This document shows, piece after piece, positions 25,929 to 34,585 of a DNA stretch of 64,000 bases; within the stretch, counting starts at the first letter, position 1; each line of letters starts with the position of its first letter. Source of the stretch: CAWIJJ01 sp963836405. GTDB lineage: Bacteria > Acidobacteriota > Terriglobia > Bryobacterales > Bryobacteraceae. The translations under genes were made by a program, and so were the position numbers. Below the pieces are notes generated by a model, which saw nothing but the letters and a program-made list of their open reading frames with translations, was not told the origin of the DNA and ran no database searches. The DNA lies in assembly GCA_963836405.1 (NCBI GenBank), contig CAWIJL010000007.1, positions 434,001 through 498,000 on the forward strand, written 5' to 3'.

Positions 25929-26837
25929 CTATTCGAATTTTCGAAGCCAGATGTTGCGAACCGAAATCTTGCAGGGCTGGCTCTCGATCTCGAAACCGAT
26001 GAGGCCCGGTTGGTTATTGACCGAATCCCTGGTGTCGTCGATAAAGATCGACATCAGCTGGCCGTTCATGATGTGCATCATGACCGGTCCGCGCGCGATG
26101 ATCTCGTAGTCGTTCCAGTCATTGACCTTCACGTAGCCGCCCAGCGCCTGCTTGTCGCCGATGGTCGCGACGAGGCGGTTGGTCTGTCCGGGCAGCGCCT
26201 GGGTCACCTGACCTCGATAGGCGAGGATGCCCTGCATCGTGTTTTCGGAGTACCACTGTCCGGTGTGATTAGCGCTCCTCGGGTTGACGGGGAACCAGAA
26301 ATCCGCCTGCGGGCCGGTCATCATGAACTTGAGGTCGTAAGGCGGCAGGCCCGCCGGCTGCTGCCGCGTCCACGGCACGCCGGTGACGCTGCGGTATTGG
26401 ATTCCGCCGCCGCCGCCCTTCTCAATCTTCATCTGCAGCTTGAGATCGAAGTCGCGCGGCCTCTCGCCCCGGTAAACGATATAGTTATTGCCGCGGGGCT
26501 TCCCTTCGACCGTCTCTCCGATCATGACGCCATTCTCGACGCGCCAGATCGTGGAGTCGGCATCCCACCCCGTGAAGGTCTTGCCGTCGAAGATCTGCGA
26601 ATAGCCCGGGTGGTCGTCGATATCGTAAGGCGCTGGGTCGTGGAACTTCGGCATACCGATGAACTTCTCCCCGTTAGGACCGGTCCGCGGCGGACCGGTG
26701 GGGGCCGACTCCAACGCCGCCGGCACCGACTGCGGCAGCATGACGGAGGGACAGGCCAGGACGATAAAACCGAGCGCAGTTCCCTGAAGAAGAAGCGATC
26801 GAACGAAGCGGGTATCGGCGATTAAGGCTGCAGGCAT
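25929..26837 (-). CDS. secreted DUF1080 (3-keto-disaccharide hydrolase-like) protein
   Basis: A 302-residue exported protein with a hydrophobic leader (LLLQGTALGFIVLACPS). The mature part is one concanavalin-like jelly roll: GYSQIFDGKTFTGWD at the start, WRVENGVMIGE, DFDLKLQMKIEKGGGGGIQYRS in the middle and NDYEIIARG ... LIGFEIESQP at the end, the standard DUF1080 pattern. Members of this family include hydrolases acting on 3-keto glycosides; most are uncharacterised and are plentiful in Acidobacteriota and Planctomycetota. The ATG at 26837 is preceded by GAGG; a GTG four codons upstream is possible. It is monocistronic. Confidence 0.8.
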   Translation of the reverse strand: MPAALIADTRFVRSLLLQGTALGFIVLACPSVMLPQSVPAALESAPTGPPRTGPNGEKFIGMPKFHDPAPYDIDDHPGYSQIFDGKTFTGWDADSTIWRVENGVMIGETVEGKPRGNNYIVYRGERPRDFDLKLQMKIEKGGGGGIQYRSVTGVPWTRQQPAGLPPYDLKFMMTGPQADFWFPVNPRSANHTGQWYSENTMQGILAYRGQVTQALPGQTNRLVATIGDKQALGGYVKVNDWNDYEIIARGPVMMHIMNGQLMSIFIDDTRDSVNNQPGLIGFEIESQPCKISVRNIWLRKFE

Positions 26838-27290
26838 GAGCGGTAGCACCTCGAATGTACTATCGCATGTTCACGACTGCGATGGCTGGCGTCCTGACGC
26901 GCGGCAAGTGAACCCGGCGCTCTCCCGCCCTCGGGAAAGCGCAGGAGCAACTGGCAGGCCGCCGCGTCTGCCGCTCCATGCCTCGATGTCGAAACTGGCA
27001 CTCAGGAAAGAACCGAACCCGGACAAAGGTGGCGCACAGTTCGGTAGCGGCTGGTTAAAGCGTTCGGATATGGGAAACCTGTCCGAGCAGGTCGCTTCCA
27101 GTTTGCCGACGATCCACCCGAGGAGAGCGGGCCGCCACTTCGGCGGGTCGGGCGTTTTCCGTCAAGTTGTGGGAATACCAGTCTCCGGTCCTGGAGGGTG
27201 TTTGGACCAAAACGCCGGTTGAGACTATTCTCAGATCCAGAACAGGCGTATGTGCAATGCGACTCAGTTCGGACGCCGACCATCCTGAGC
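26838..27290. other. 453-base stretch without a recognisable gene
   Basis: No frame here shows a family match, signal peptide or ribosome-binding site. It separates the leftward DUF1080 and cytochrome genes and probably contains the DUF1080 promoter. No stable terminator was identified by eye. Confidence 0.5.
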
Positions 27291-28829
27291 TCAGAGTGTC
27301 CGGAGAAATGCGAGCAGCGCAGCCTTGTCCTCCTTGTTTAGATGAAGCCCGAACTCGTGTCCCGGGACCGCGCGCTTATCCACACCGTATCCCTTGAACC
27401 CTGTGGGCGTGTAATCATCGCGAAGGCGTCGCGGGTCAAACCAATCCTCCAGCGTCGCGCAGGAGCCGTCGTGCGGAAACATGCCGCGATACCACAGGCC
27501 CTTCAACGAAGGAACCTTGTAATAGCCGGTGCCTCGGCGGGTTTGGAGCGTCAGCGCCGGATCCGTGCCCACGGAAATCGGCATGACCGCGTACAGCTTC
27601 CGATGTTCCGCCGGGACTTCGAACCCTTTGGCAGGCGTCAGCATGTTGTTCGTATACAGCGGCGGCGTGTGGCAGCCGCCACATCCTTCGCGATCAAACA
27701 CCTTCCGCCCTTTGGCCGCGACCGCATCGAACTGGTTGGGGTTCGCGGGGGGCTTCAGCGAGTATAGCCACAGCGCCAGCGCATAAAGCTGCTCGTCGCT
27801 GTACCGCCTCCGGCTTTCCGGAGAGGGCGGTTTGCTGAAATCGTGAGTACCGGCCGGAATGAACCCGGCGAAACTCGCCAAACTGTCTCCGCCCTGGTTC
27901 ATCGCCGCGTACCGCATCAGATCACCTATATCCCGGTGCATCTCAAGACCGGTGCGGTCCAGGTATCGACGGTCCTGGACTCCGATCAGGTCGGGCACCT
28001 GGATGGGGAGGAACGAATTGCCGCGTGTCCGAAGACTGGCGCCTGGCGGCACCGCTTCGAAAACCGACGCAATTTCGTCCACCGACATGCGGCCGATCCG
28101 CTCCTGCGTGTCGGGACGAAGCCACGGCGCCCCGTGCAACTGCTTCACAAACCTGCGAAGCTGCTCGAGGTACTGTTGCCTGTCGGGAGCGGCCGCCGCC
28201 GCGGTGCGAAAACCCCAAGCGGCTGCTCGATTTACCGGGAAGCTGCTCTGAGCGCCCTTGACGACGGCGCCATCCGGCATAACTCGCGAGTGACAGTGAG
28301 AGCAGGAGACACTGCCCACCTCCAGGACACCCTTGGTGCGGATGACATATCGGTGCTCCGGGAGTATGCCGCTCTTCGGTATGGGAATCCGTAGCTGCTT
28401 GTACCACTCGGGATTGCGGACGTCCTGGACAATAAGGCCGGTGGAGTTGAAGGTGATGGGCGCATCGAAGACGATTTCGCCGGCCCTCCGCCAATCCTCC
28501 TCGGTCTGTAGAGGCGGCTTGTGCGCCTTGTCGTCCCAGACGATGACGGGCTCGCGCTGTTTCAGCCATTCGAGGTAGCCGGGCGGCTCGTGGCCGGGCG
28601 CATAAATCGGGTAGCTCTGGAAGATTGGCTGCACCGGGATACGGTAGTAGTATTCCGAGGACACATGTTTCGGCGAGGCCGCGACGCTCGCGAGCGGGAC
28701 CTCGTGGGCGGCGATCGCCGCGTCATCCCAGGTTCGGGGGATGGTCGGTTTCCAGTCGGCCGCCAGAGCGATGGTTGCGAGAAGTACCGTAGATATCCGA
28801 ATCATCACGATCATGAATGCTTGTCTCAT
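27291..28829 (-). CDS. exported di-haem cytochrome c (peroxidase/MauG-like)
   Basis: A 512-residue protein with a signal peptide (IRISTVLLATIALAADW). Two haem c attachment motifs are visible: CSHCH near residue 176 and CGGCH near residue 383. The second domain has the flow typical of the cytochrome c peroxidase/MauG superfamily (AAKGRKVFDREGCGGCHTPP ... VPSLKGLWYRGMFPHDGSCATLEDWFDP ... KAALLAFLRTL). The order of the haems and the length beyond 500 residues suggest a fused or divergent member rather than classical CcpA. The ATG at 28829 has GAGG three bases upstream. Its start overlaps no other gene, and it is divergent from the wHTH/propeller gene. Confidence 0.75.
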   Translation of the reverse strand: MRQAFMIVMIRISTVLLATIALAADWKPTIPRTWDDAAIAAHEVPLASVAASPKHVSSEYYYRIPVQPIFQSYPIYAPGHEPPGYLEWLKQREPVIVWDDKAHKPPLQTEEDWRRAGEIVFDAPITFNSTGLIVQDVRNPEWYKQLRIPIPKSGILPEHRYVIRTKGVLEVGSVSCSHCHSRVMPDGAVVKGAQSSFPVNRAAAWGFRTAAAAAPDRQQYLEQLRRFVKQLHGAPWLRPDTQERIGRMSVDEIASVFEAVPPGASLRTRGNSFLPIQVPDLIGVQDRRYLDRTGLEMHRDIGDLMRYAAMNQGGDSLASFAGFIPAGTHDFSKPPSPESRRRYSDEQLYALALWLYSLKPPANPNQFDAVAAKGRKVFDREGCGGCHTPPLYTNNMLTPAKGFEVPAEHRKLYAVMPISVGTDPALTLQTRRGTGYYKVPSLKGLWYRGMFPHDGSCATLEDWFDPRRLRDDYTPTGFKGYGVDKRAVPGHEFGLHLNKEDKAALLAFLRTL

Positions 28830-28957
28830 ATTCCTCGCGAGGAGCACAATGGCGCGCCGGTGAAATCATGTCCCCGGCCATCCTGTTGCAAATGCGGGGC
28901 TTTTGCAGGTTGTTCCAGGAGCGTATACACTGGTGGCGCGGAGTCAGCAGTAAAGCG

Positions 28958-31066
28958 ATGACGGACGAGAAGTCGACTGCACGCCCGATCCGCTTCGGCC
29001 CATTCGAAGTTGACATCGAGGCTAGAGAAGTACGAAAGCGCGGCGTCAGGCTCCGGCTACCAGACCAGCCGTTCACATTGCTGGTAGAACTCCTGCAGAG
29101 GGCCGGCGAGGTAGTGACACGGGAGGAACTCCAGGGGAAGCTTTGGCCCTCCGATACGTTCGTGGACTTCGACCGGGGCCTGAACAAGGCGATGAATCGG
29201 GTCCGTGAGGCGTTGAACGACTCCGCCGAAGAGCCCAGGTACATCGAGACCGTTCCCCGGTGCGGCTACCGTTTCATCGGCGAGGTTGAACCGGCCGCGC
29301 CCACGCCCGCGGTCCAGCTTCAGCCTGTGAGCCCTGTGCCGCCTGTGCCGCCTGAATCCGGTCGGCGTCGGAGACATTGGCTGGCATTCGCGGCGCTCAC
29401 CGGGACCTTGCTGGCCGTGTCGGTGGCCGTGTTGATTTTCGATTCCCGGCATTCCGCAGTATCGCGGGTCTTTCGATCGTCGCTGCTTCCGCCACCCGAA
29501 ACCTCGTTCCAGCCGCGGAACTTCGCTGTTTCGCCCGACGGAACCCGGCTGGTCTTTTCCGCTCTCGGAACGGACGGAAAGAGCAGGCTGTGGGTCCGCG
29601 CGCTGTCGGCAGCGGAAGCATCCCGCCTGGACAACACTGACGATGGGAGCTATCCATTCTGGTCTCCCGACAGCAGTCGTATCGGGTTTTTTGCCGGTGG
29701 AAAGCTGAAAACAATCCACCTCGAGACGGCGGCCGTGAAGGTGTTGGCGGACGCGCCTTTGCCGACTGGCGGATCGTGGAGTAAGCGCGGCGTGATCGTT
29801 TTCGGCGCAGGAGTCGGACAACCTCTTTACCGTGTCGCAGAGGATGGCGGGGAGCGTACTGCCGCAACGCGCCTGCCTGGCGAAAACACAGCGGCCACTT
29901 CCTGGTGGCCCTGCTTCCTTCCCGACGGAGAAAGATTCCTTTACTCCGTTCAGTGGACCACCGCGGGCGCGGGGTCGGGAGCGGGACTTTATGCGGGCAC
30001 ACTGGAGAGCCCGCACAGCGCGCCAGTCTCATCCGAGATTACGGGCAACGTCGCGTTTGTTCCCGGGCGGCTGCTGTTTGTCCGCAAAGGACGAATCGTG
30101 GCGCAGCGCTTCGATGCAGAGCGGCTCCGGCCGAGCGGACCGCCAGTCGCTTTAACGGAATCGGAAATCGAGCAGGATCCGGTGTCCCTGCGATCGGGCT
30201 TCTCGCCGATACAGGCCGACGGCTTGGTTTTTGAATCGGCCACGGAATTTCGATCGCGCCTGACCTGGCTTGATCCGGACGGGAGGGAACTCGGTTCGAT
30301 CGCCGCAACCGGATACCGCAGTCCGAACCTGTCGCCGGACGGCCGGTCTGTCGCGGTCGCATGTGACGACTGGAATCACGAGGGCAGGCCGGGGATTTGC
30401 GTGTACGATCTCGCTCGCGGCGTTTCGATGCGACTCGGTGACGGCAGCAGCGACGCCGCGCCCATCTGGTCCCGGGACGGGAAGGACATTACGTACGAAT
30501 GGCGCGACGACCAGTTTGCCTACCTCAAGCGCATGACGGTCGATGGACGAGGCACTGCGCAGATCCTGCAGAAGGGAGGACGAATGAGTCCGCGGGGTTG
30601 GTTGGCTGATGGCAGGCTGCTGTTCGCGAGCGTCGATGGCGGCGGGCCGAAGATGTATCTGACGTCCCACGAACAGCCTGTGTTGCTGTGGCCTGGATCA
30701 GAGGGCCAGATTTCTCCCGATGGCAAGTGGATCGCGCAGGCGTTCAGGGGCATCATGGTGAAATCGGTCGAGGAGCCGCGGACGCACGTGCAGATCGCCA
30801 ATTCGGGCGCACAGCCAAGATGGAGGCACGACGGCCGGCAACTGTATTACATCGCTGCCGATAAGAAGCTGATGGCGGCAACGTTCGATCCGGCGACGGG
30901 CAGGGCTGGAGCGCCGCAGCCTCTGTTTCAGACTCGAATTGTCGCCGCGAGCGTCGCAGGCTTTCAGTACGACGTGTCCGCTGATGGACGCTTTCTGGTC
31001 AACTCGCTGCCCTCCGTCCCGCCGCCGCTCACGTTGGTGACCGGATTGGACCGAATGTCGAGATGA
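28958..31066 (+). CDS. winged-helix DNA-binding protein fused to a TolB/PD40-type beta-propeller
   Basis: A 702-residue protein. Residues 10-105 are an OmpR-type winged helix (IRFGPFEVDIEAREVRKRG ... ETVPRCGYRFIGEV) without a receiver domain; a Pro-rich linker leads to one transmembrane helix (about 138-160, WLAFAALTGTLLAVSVAVLI); the remaining 540 residues carry PD40/WD40-like repeats (FAVSPDGTRLVFSA, YPFWSPDSSRIGFF, PNLSPDGRSVAVAC, PIWSRDGKDITYEW). This CadC-like layout with an extracytoplasmic propeller is a recurrent acidobacterial architecture. It likely senses an external ligand and regulates nearby genes; the divergent cytochrome gene is the first candidate. The ATG at 28958 gives the family N-terminus. 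Confidence 0.82.
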   Translation: MTDEKSTARPIRFGPFEVDIEAREVRKRGVRLRLPDQPFTLLVELLQRAGEVVTREELQGKLWPSDTFVDFDRGLNKAMNRVREALNDSAEEPRYIETVPRCGYRFIGEVEPAAPTPAVQLQPVSPVPPVPPESGRRRRHWLAFAALTGTLLAVSVAVLIFDSRHSAVSRVFRSSLLPPPETSFQPRNFAVSPDGTRLVFSALGTDGKSRLWVRALSAAEASRLDNTDDGSYPFWSPDSSRIGFFAGGKLKTIHLETAAVKVLADAPLPTGGSWSKRGVIVFGAGVGQPLYRVAEDGGERTAATRLPGENTAATSWWPCFLPDGERFLYSVQWTTAGAGSGAGLYAGTLESPHSAPVSSEITGNVAFVPGRLLFVRKGRIVAQRFDAERLRPSGPPVALTESEIEQDPVSLRSGFSPIQADGLVFESATEFRSRLTWLDPDGRELGSIAATGYRSPNLSPDGRSVAVACDDWNHEGRPGICVYDLARGVSMRLGDGSSDAAPIWSRDGKDITYEWRDDQFAYLKRMTVDGRGTAQILQKGGRMSPRGWLADGRLLFASVDGGGPKMYLTSHEQPVLLWPGSEGQISPDGKWIAQAFRGIMVKSVEEPRTHVQIANSGAQPRWRHDGRQLYYIAADKKLMAATFDPATGRAGAPQPLFQTRIVAASVAGFQYDVSADGRFLVNSLPSVPPPLTLVTGLDRMSR

Positions 31067-31248
31067 TGCAGTTTGGCGACGGATTGCAGCAGCTGGTGCG
31101 GATTCCGAGAGATGTCGATCACCGTTCCGAAGTGATGCCGATCAGCATTCCAAACTGACCACCCGGTCGTGTAGTCGCCATCTCGCCGATTGGGCCGCTC
31201 CGGTCGGATGACGCCCAAACCGGAAGTTGGCCAGTCGATATTCCTGAA

Positions 31249-31875
31249 TTACTCCTCGCTGAATCCAGTGGGACTTGGAGTGTCACCGGAGGCCGGACGG
31301 GTTCCGACGACCAGGTAGTTGTACATGCCGAAGTTACCCGCATGACGGATCTCACAGCCGGCATCCTCGAGCGCCGCCGTGACCTGGGCGATGGAGACGC
31401 GGTGGTCGAACGGGGGTCCCGGCGGGCGCGTGACGTCGTGGCGCCAGTCCAGAATGGCAATCGATCCGCCGGATTTGAGGATCCGCGCGGCCTCCTGCAG
31501 CACGGCGGCGTGATCGTCCAATTCGTGCCAGATATTCGCCAGAAAGACCACGTCGCAGGTAGAGGCGGGGACTCCGGTATTTTCGGCGGAGCCTTCCAGG
31601 AGGCCAATATTCCGCGGCGCGTCCGGTGAACCGAGCTTCTCGCGAATGATGGCCAACATGCCGGGTTGGAAATCGACGGCCAAGACGGTGCCCGATGGCT
31701 CGACGGCGCGGGCAAACGGAATCGCGAAGTAACCGGTACCGGCACCGATGTCGGCTACCGTCATGCCGGGAGAAAGGGCAAGCGCGTCGATCGCTTCCTG
31801 AACGGGCAGCGACTTCTGCCGCTCGGGATCTTCCAGACGCTGGGCGTCAGCCGCTTTGAATGTGCGCGAATTCAT
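31249..31875 (-). CDS. class I SAM-dependent methyltransferase
   Basis: A 208-residue enzyme with motif I ADIGAGTGYFAIPFA (residues 41-55), an acidic residue ending beta-2 in LAVDFQPGM and motif IV-like STCDVVFLANIWHELDDH. The substrate is unknown; the HELDDH form is common in small arsenite- or ubiquinone-type methyltransferases, but no cysteine pattern for arsenic is present. AAAGGA lies four bases before the ATG. It is the last gene of a leftward operon with two phosphoesterases and rsmE. Compared with the truncated copy at 25230-25742 it has lost single bases near the 3' end, so its final 15 residues may be out of the ancestral frame. Confidence 0.8.
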   Translation of the reverse strand: MNSRTFKAADAQRLEDPERQKSLPVQEAIDALALSPGMTVADIGAGTGYFAIPFARAVEPSGTVLAVDFQPGMLAIIREKLGSPDAPRNIGLLEGSAENTGVPASTCDVVFLANIWHELDDHAAVLQEAARILKSGGSIAILDWRHDVTRPPGPPFDHRVSIAQVTAALEDAGCEIRHAGNFGMYNYLVVGTRPASGDTPSPTGFSEE

Positions 31876-31907
31876 GTCGTCCTTTCAGGATGCCTCACTC
31901 GACGCCG

Positions 31908-32648
31908 CTACCTGCCCATGGCCAGGCGGTCGGCGAGGAAGCCGGGGAGCCCTACGTCGCGAATTTTTTGCGAGGCTTTGGCGACGTCGTATTCGACGCG
32001 AAGGTAAGTCAGCATGGAGGCATCGGAATCGTAGAGAGCGCAAGCGGCGCGGGGATCCCCGTCTCTGGGCTGCCCGATGGATCCGGGATTCACCAGATAT
32101 CCGCAATCTCCGTCGATGTCGATGACCTGGCGGTCGGTCCGCGGCGATGTCCGGGAGATGGTTTCGACGCGCGACTGGTTCCAGATGAAGCCGCCTTGCA
32201 GGTGGGTGTGACCGAAGAAAGCCAGCTTGCGTTCGAGGTAACCGAAGGCCTGAATGGCTTCGTCCGGAGTCACCAGGTACTCGTCTTCATCGAAGGGAGA
32301 GCCGTGCACGACCTGGAAGCCATCGAGCAGCACCGGGCCCTTTTCCAGGTTGCGGGTCCAGGAGGCGTTTTCCGGCGTGAGCTGCTCCTGGGTCCACACG
32401 GCCGCCATGCGTGCCACCGGGTTGAACCATTCCAGGTCATCGAGGCCGGTGCAGGCGCGGTCGTGATTGCCGCGGACACAAACCTCGCAATTGGCGCGCG
32501 CCCATTCGACGACGGGATTCGGGTCCGCACCGTATCCGATCAGGTCGCCGCAGCAGAGCACCTTGTCGTATGCGCCGTGCGCGTACCGCACCACGGCCTC
32601 TAACGCTTCGAGGTTGGCATGAAGGTCACTCAGGACAAGGTATCGCAC
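31908..32648 (-). CDS. metallophosphoesterase (YfcE/ApaH-like)
   Basis: A 246-residue cytoplasmic calcineurin-like phosphoesterase. Metal-binding motifs are in order: LSDLHANLEAL (residues 6-16), GDLIGYGADP, GNHDRAC, VHGSP and FGHTHLQG. Together they bind two metal ions and the phosphate. The small size matches the DUF2437/YfcE-like group with unknown physiological substrates. The start is a GTG placed nine bases after the stop of the preceding phosphoesterase gene. Confidence 0.88.
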   Translation of the reverse strand: MRYLVLSDLHANLEALEAVVRYAHGAYDKVLCCGDLIGYGADPNPVVEWARANCEVCVRGNHDRACTGLDDLEWFNPVARMAAVWTQEQLTPENASWTRNLEKGPVLLDGFQVVHGSPFDEDEYLVTPDEAIQAFGYLERKLAFFGHTHLQGGFIWNQSRVETISRTSPRTDRQVIDIDGDCGYLVNPGSIGQPRDGDPRAACALYDSDASMLTYLRVEYDVAKASQKIRDVGLPGFLADRLAMGR

Positions 32649-32657
32649 GCTGGGATT

Positions 32658-33842
32658 CTAAGCCTTTCTCAGCCGCAGGACCGCGATCTCCGGCGGCGCG
32701 CCAATGCGGGCGGGGATGCCGATGGTGCCGATTCCGCGTGTGACATACGCGCTCGCGCGCCCCTCCCGGTAAAGCCCGTAGATGAAGGGTGTAATGAAGC
32801 GCGCCGGATTAATGGACTGGTCCAGAAGTTCGATCGCCACCTGCCCGCCATGTGTGTGACCCGCAAGCAGCAGATTATAACCTTGGCGGGCCGCCACGGG
32901 GAAGACGTCGGGATTGTGCGACAGGAGAAGATTGACGGCTTCAGGATCGACCAGATGTCCGGCGCCGCGCAAATACCGGTCGCGCTCGCTCGATGGCTGA
33001 TAATCGACGCCCGCGATGTTGAGCACAGCGTTGCCGAAGCGCAGCGGCACGGCCTGGCGCCGCAGAAAGCGGATGCCGTGGCGCGCGGCGGTCCGGGTGG
33101 TGTAGTCTTCCGCCTTGGCGTACCGCTCGTGATTGCCCAGGCAGCCGAACACGCCTGCATCCGCCTTGAGCCGGCTCAACTGCCGGATGCAGGCATCGAG
33201 AGGGTCGCCATAGGCGGTGATCAGATCGCCGGTCACCACGGCCAGGTGCGGGCGCACTTCGAGCGCGGTGTCGATAACCCGCGCCAGTTCGTTCTCGCTC
33301 AGGAAAGCGCTGAGGTGGATGTCGCTCAGTTGAAGAATGCGGATGCCTTCCAGATCTTCAGGAAGGCCTTCTACCGGGAGGTCCATTTCGCGCACTTGAA
33401 AGCGCAGGCGTTCCACCAGGCCGCCATAAGCCAGCACGGCGAAGGGCGCCGCCATGAGAACGTTTCCCGACGCGGTAAGGAGCCGGCGCCGGCGGGGATC
33501 GGCATCGTTCTCGACAGCCTTTCTCAAGGGATGCATGACGGCCTGCACGACTACGAACATGAGGGCGCAGCCGAGGTACATCATCCAGGCGGCACCTAAA
33601 ACGGCCGCCAGGTGTGCGGGAAGGCGCATTGCGGAGGTATGTTCGGAAAGGGTGCAGAAGTAGCCGAGCGCAAGCAGGACATCGACGGCAAGGACGGCGT
33701 TTCGCACGCTGCGGTAAGCCTTCCCGGATAGCCTCTTCCCCGCGGCCGCCAGCAGCAGAAAGGTGATCCGCCACTGTACCAGGAGAAAAATGGCGACTAT
33801 GTAGATGTCGAGAGAACGATACACCGTGGGTCCTGTCTTCAT
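32658..33842 (-). CDS. membrane-bound metallophosphoesterase (YkuE/YaeI-like)
   Basis: A 394-residue protein with an N-terminal membrane region of three to four helices (residues 12-130) and a C-terminal calcineurin-like domain: LQLSDIHLSAF, VVTGDLITAYGDP, GNHERY, LLLSHNPDVF and LLAGHTHGGQV. The domain order fits YkuE/YaeI-type enzymes, some of which hydrolyse UDP-diacylglucosamine or phospholipid head groups. It follows rsmE by 12 bases in the same leftward operon. The catalytic domain is predicted at the membrane face; sidedness is not clear from sequence. Confidence 0.85.
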   Translation of the reverse strand: MKTGPTVYRSLDIYIVAIFLLVQWRITFLLLAAAGKRLSGKAYRSVRNAVLAVDVLLALGYFCTLSEHTSAMRLPAHLAAVLGAAWMMYLGCALMFVVVQAVMHPLRKAVENDADPRRRRLLTASGNVLMAAPFAVLAYGGLVERLRFQVREMDLPVEGLPEDLEGIRILQLSDIHLSAFLSENELARVIDTALEVRPHLAVVTGDLITAYGDPLDACIRQLSRLKADAGVFGCLGNHERYAKAEDYTTRTAARHGIRFLRRQAVPLRFGNAVLNIAGVDYQPSSERDRYLRGAGHLVDPEAVNLLLSHNPDVFPVAARQGYNLLLAGHTHGGQVAIELLDQSINPARFITPFIYGLYREGRASAYVTRGIGTIGIPARIGAPPEIAVLRLRKA

Positions 33843-33854
33843 TGTAAGCGCCGC

Positions 33855-34574
33855 TCAGCGCATTCCCGCGTTCATGACGATGGCAAGCGCGGCGGCAGCG
33901 GCAGTTTCGGCCCGCAGAATGAGTGGGGAAAGAGACACGGGATGCCAGCCGGCGTTTCGGGCGGCCGCACGCTCCTCGTCTGTCCAGCCGCCCTCGGGAC
34001 CGACGAGCAGCGCGATACGGCCGACGGCGCCGCCCGATTCCTGGAGCGTGCGCAGCAGGGGGGGCGCCTCGGCCTCTTCGAGGAAGAGACGGCAGTCTGC
34101 ATCGAGCGCCAGGCCGGCGCTGAAGCGTGCCGCCGGCAGGATTTGCGGCGCTTGCAGACGGCGAGACTGCTGGCCGGCCTCGCGCGCGATGCGCACCCAG
34201 CGCTCCGACCGTTTTTCCGAGGCTTGCAGGAGTCCTTTTTCGCTGCGAGCCGCTTCCACGGGAACGATGCGGGACACGCCGAGTTCGGTGGCCTTCTCCA
34301 CCATCCACTCAAAGCGGTCGAACTTGATCAGGGCGGCGTAGAGGTCCATGCACACGGGCAGGTTCACACTGGAGAGCGGCTCGACGATTCGAAAGACCAC
34401 ACGGTCGGGACGGGATTCCACGATCTCCGCGAGATAGGCGGAGGTGTGGTCCGAAATCTCGTAGAGCTGGCCAGGTGCGGCGCGGAGGACGCGGGCCAGG
34501 TGGCGGGCCTCCTCGCCATGCAGCTCGGCCACGCCCTGGCCGATTGTGTCCACAAAGAATCGTCGTCGTGCCAA
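33855..34574 (-). CDS. rsmE: 16S rRNA (uracil(1498)-N3)-methyltransferase
   Basis: A 239-residue SPOUT-class enzyme that methylates U1498 of 16S rRNA. N-terminal PUA-like domain (RRFFVD ... HLARVLRAAPG) followed by the knotted SPOUT domain with KFDRFEWMVEKATELGVSRIVPV, RSEK, REAGQQSRR, LLVGPEGGW and LSPLILRAETAAAAAL. All family signatures are present and the length is normal. The start is TTG (34572-34574), only 11 bases from the divergent ruvA start, without an evident Shine-Dalgarno sequence. It heads the leftward operon with two phosphoesterases and a methyltransferase. Confidence 0.93.
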   Translation of the reverse strand: MARRRFFVDTIGQGVAELHGEEARHLARVLRAAPGQLYEISDHTSAYLAEIVESRPDRVVFRIVEPLSSVNLPVCMDLYAALIKFDRFEWMVEKATELGVSRIVPVEAARSEKGLLQASEKRSERWVRIAREAGQQSRRLQAPQILPAARFSAGLALDADCRLFLEEAEAPPLLRTLQESGGAVGRIALLVGPEGGWTDEERAAARNAGWHPVSLSPLILRAETAAAAALAIVMNAGMR

Positions 34575-34585
34575 GATACTATTTT

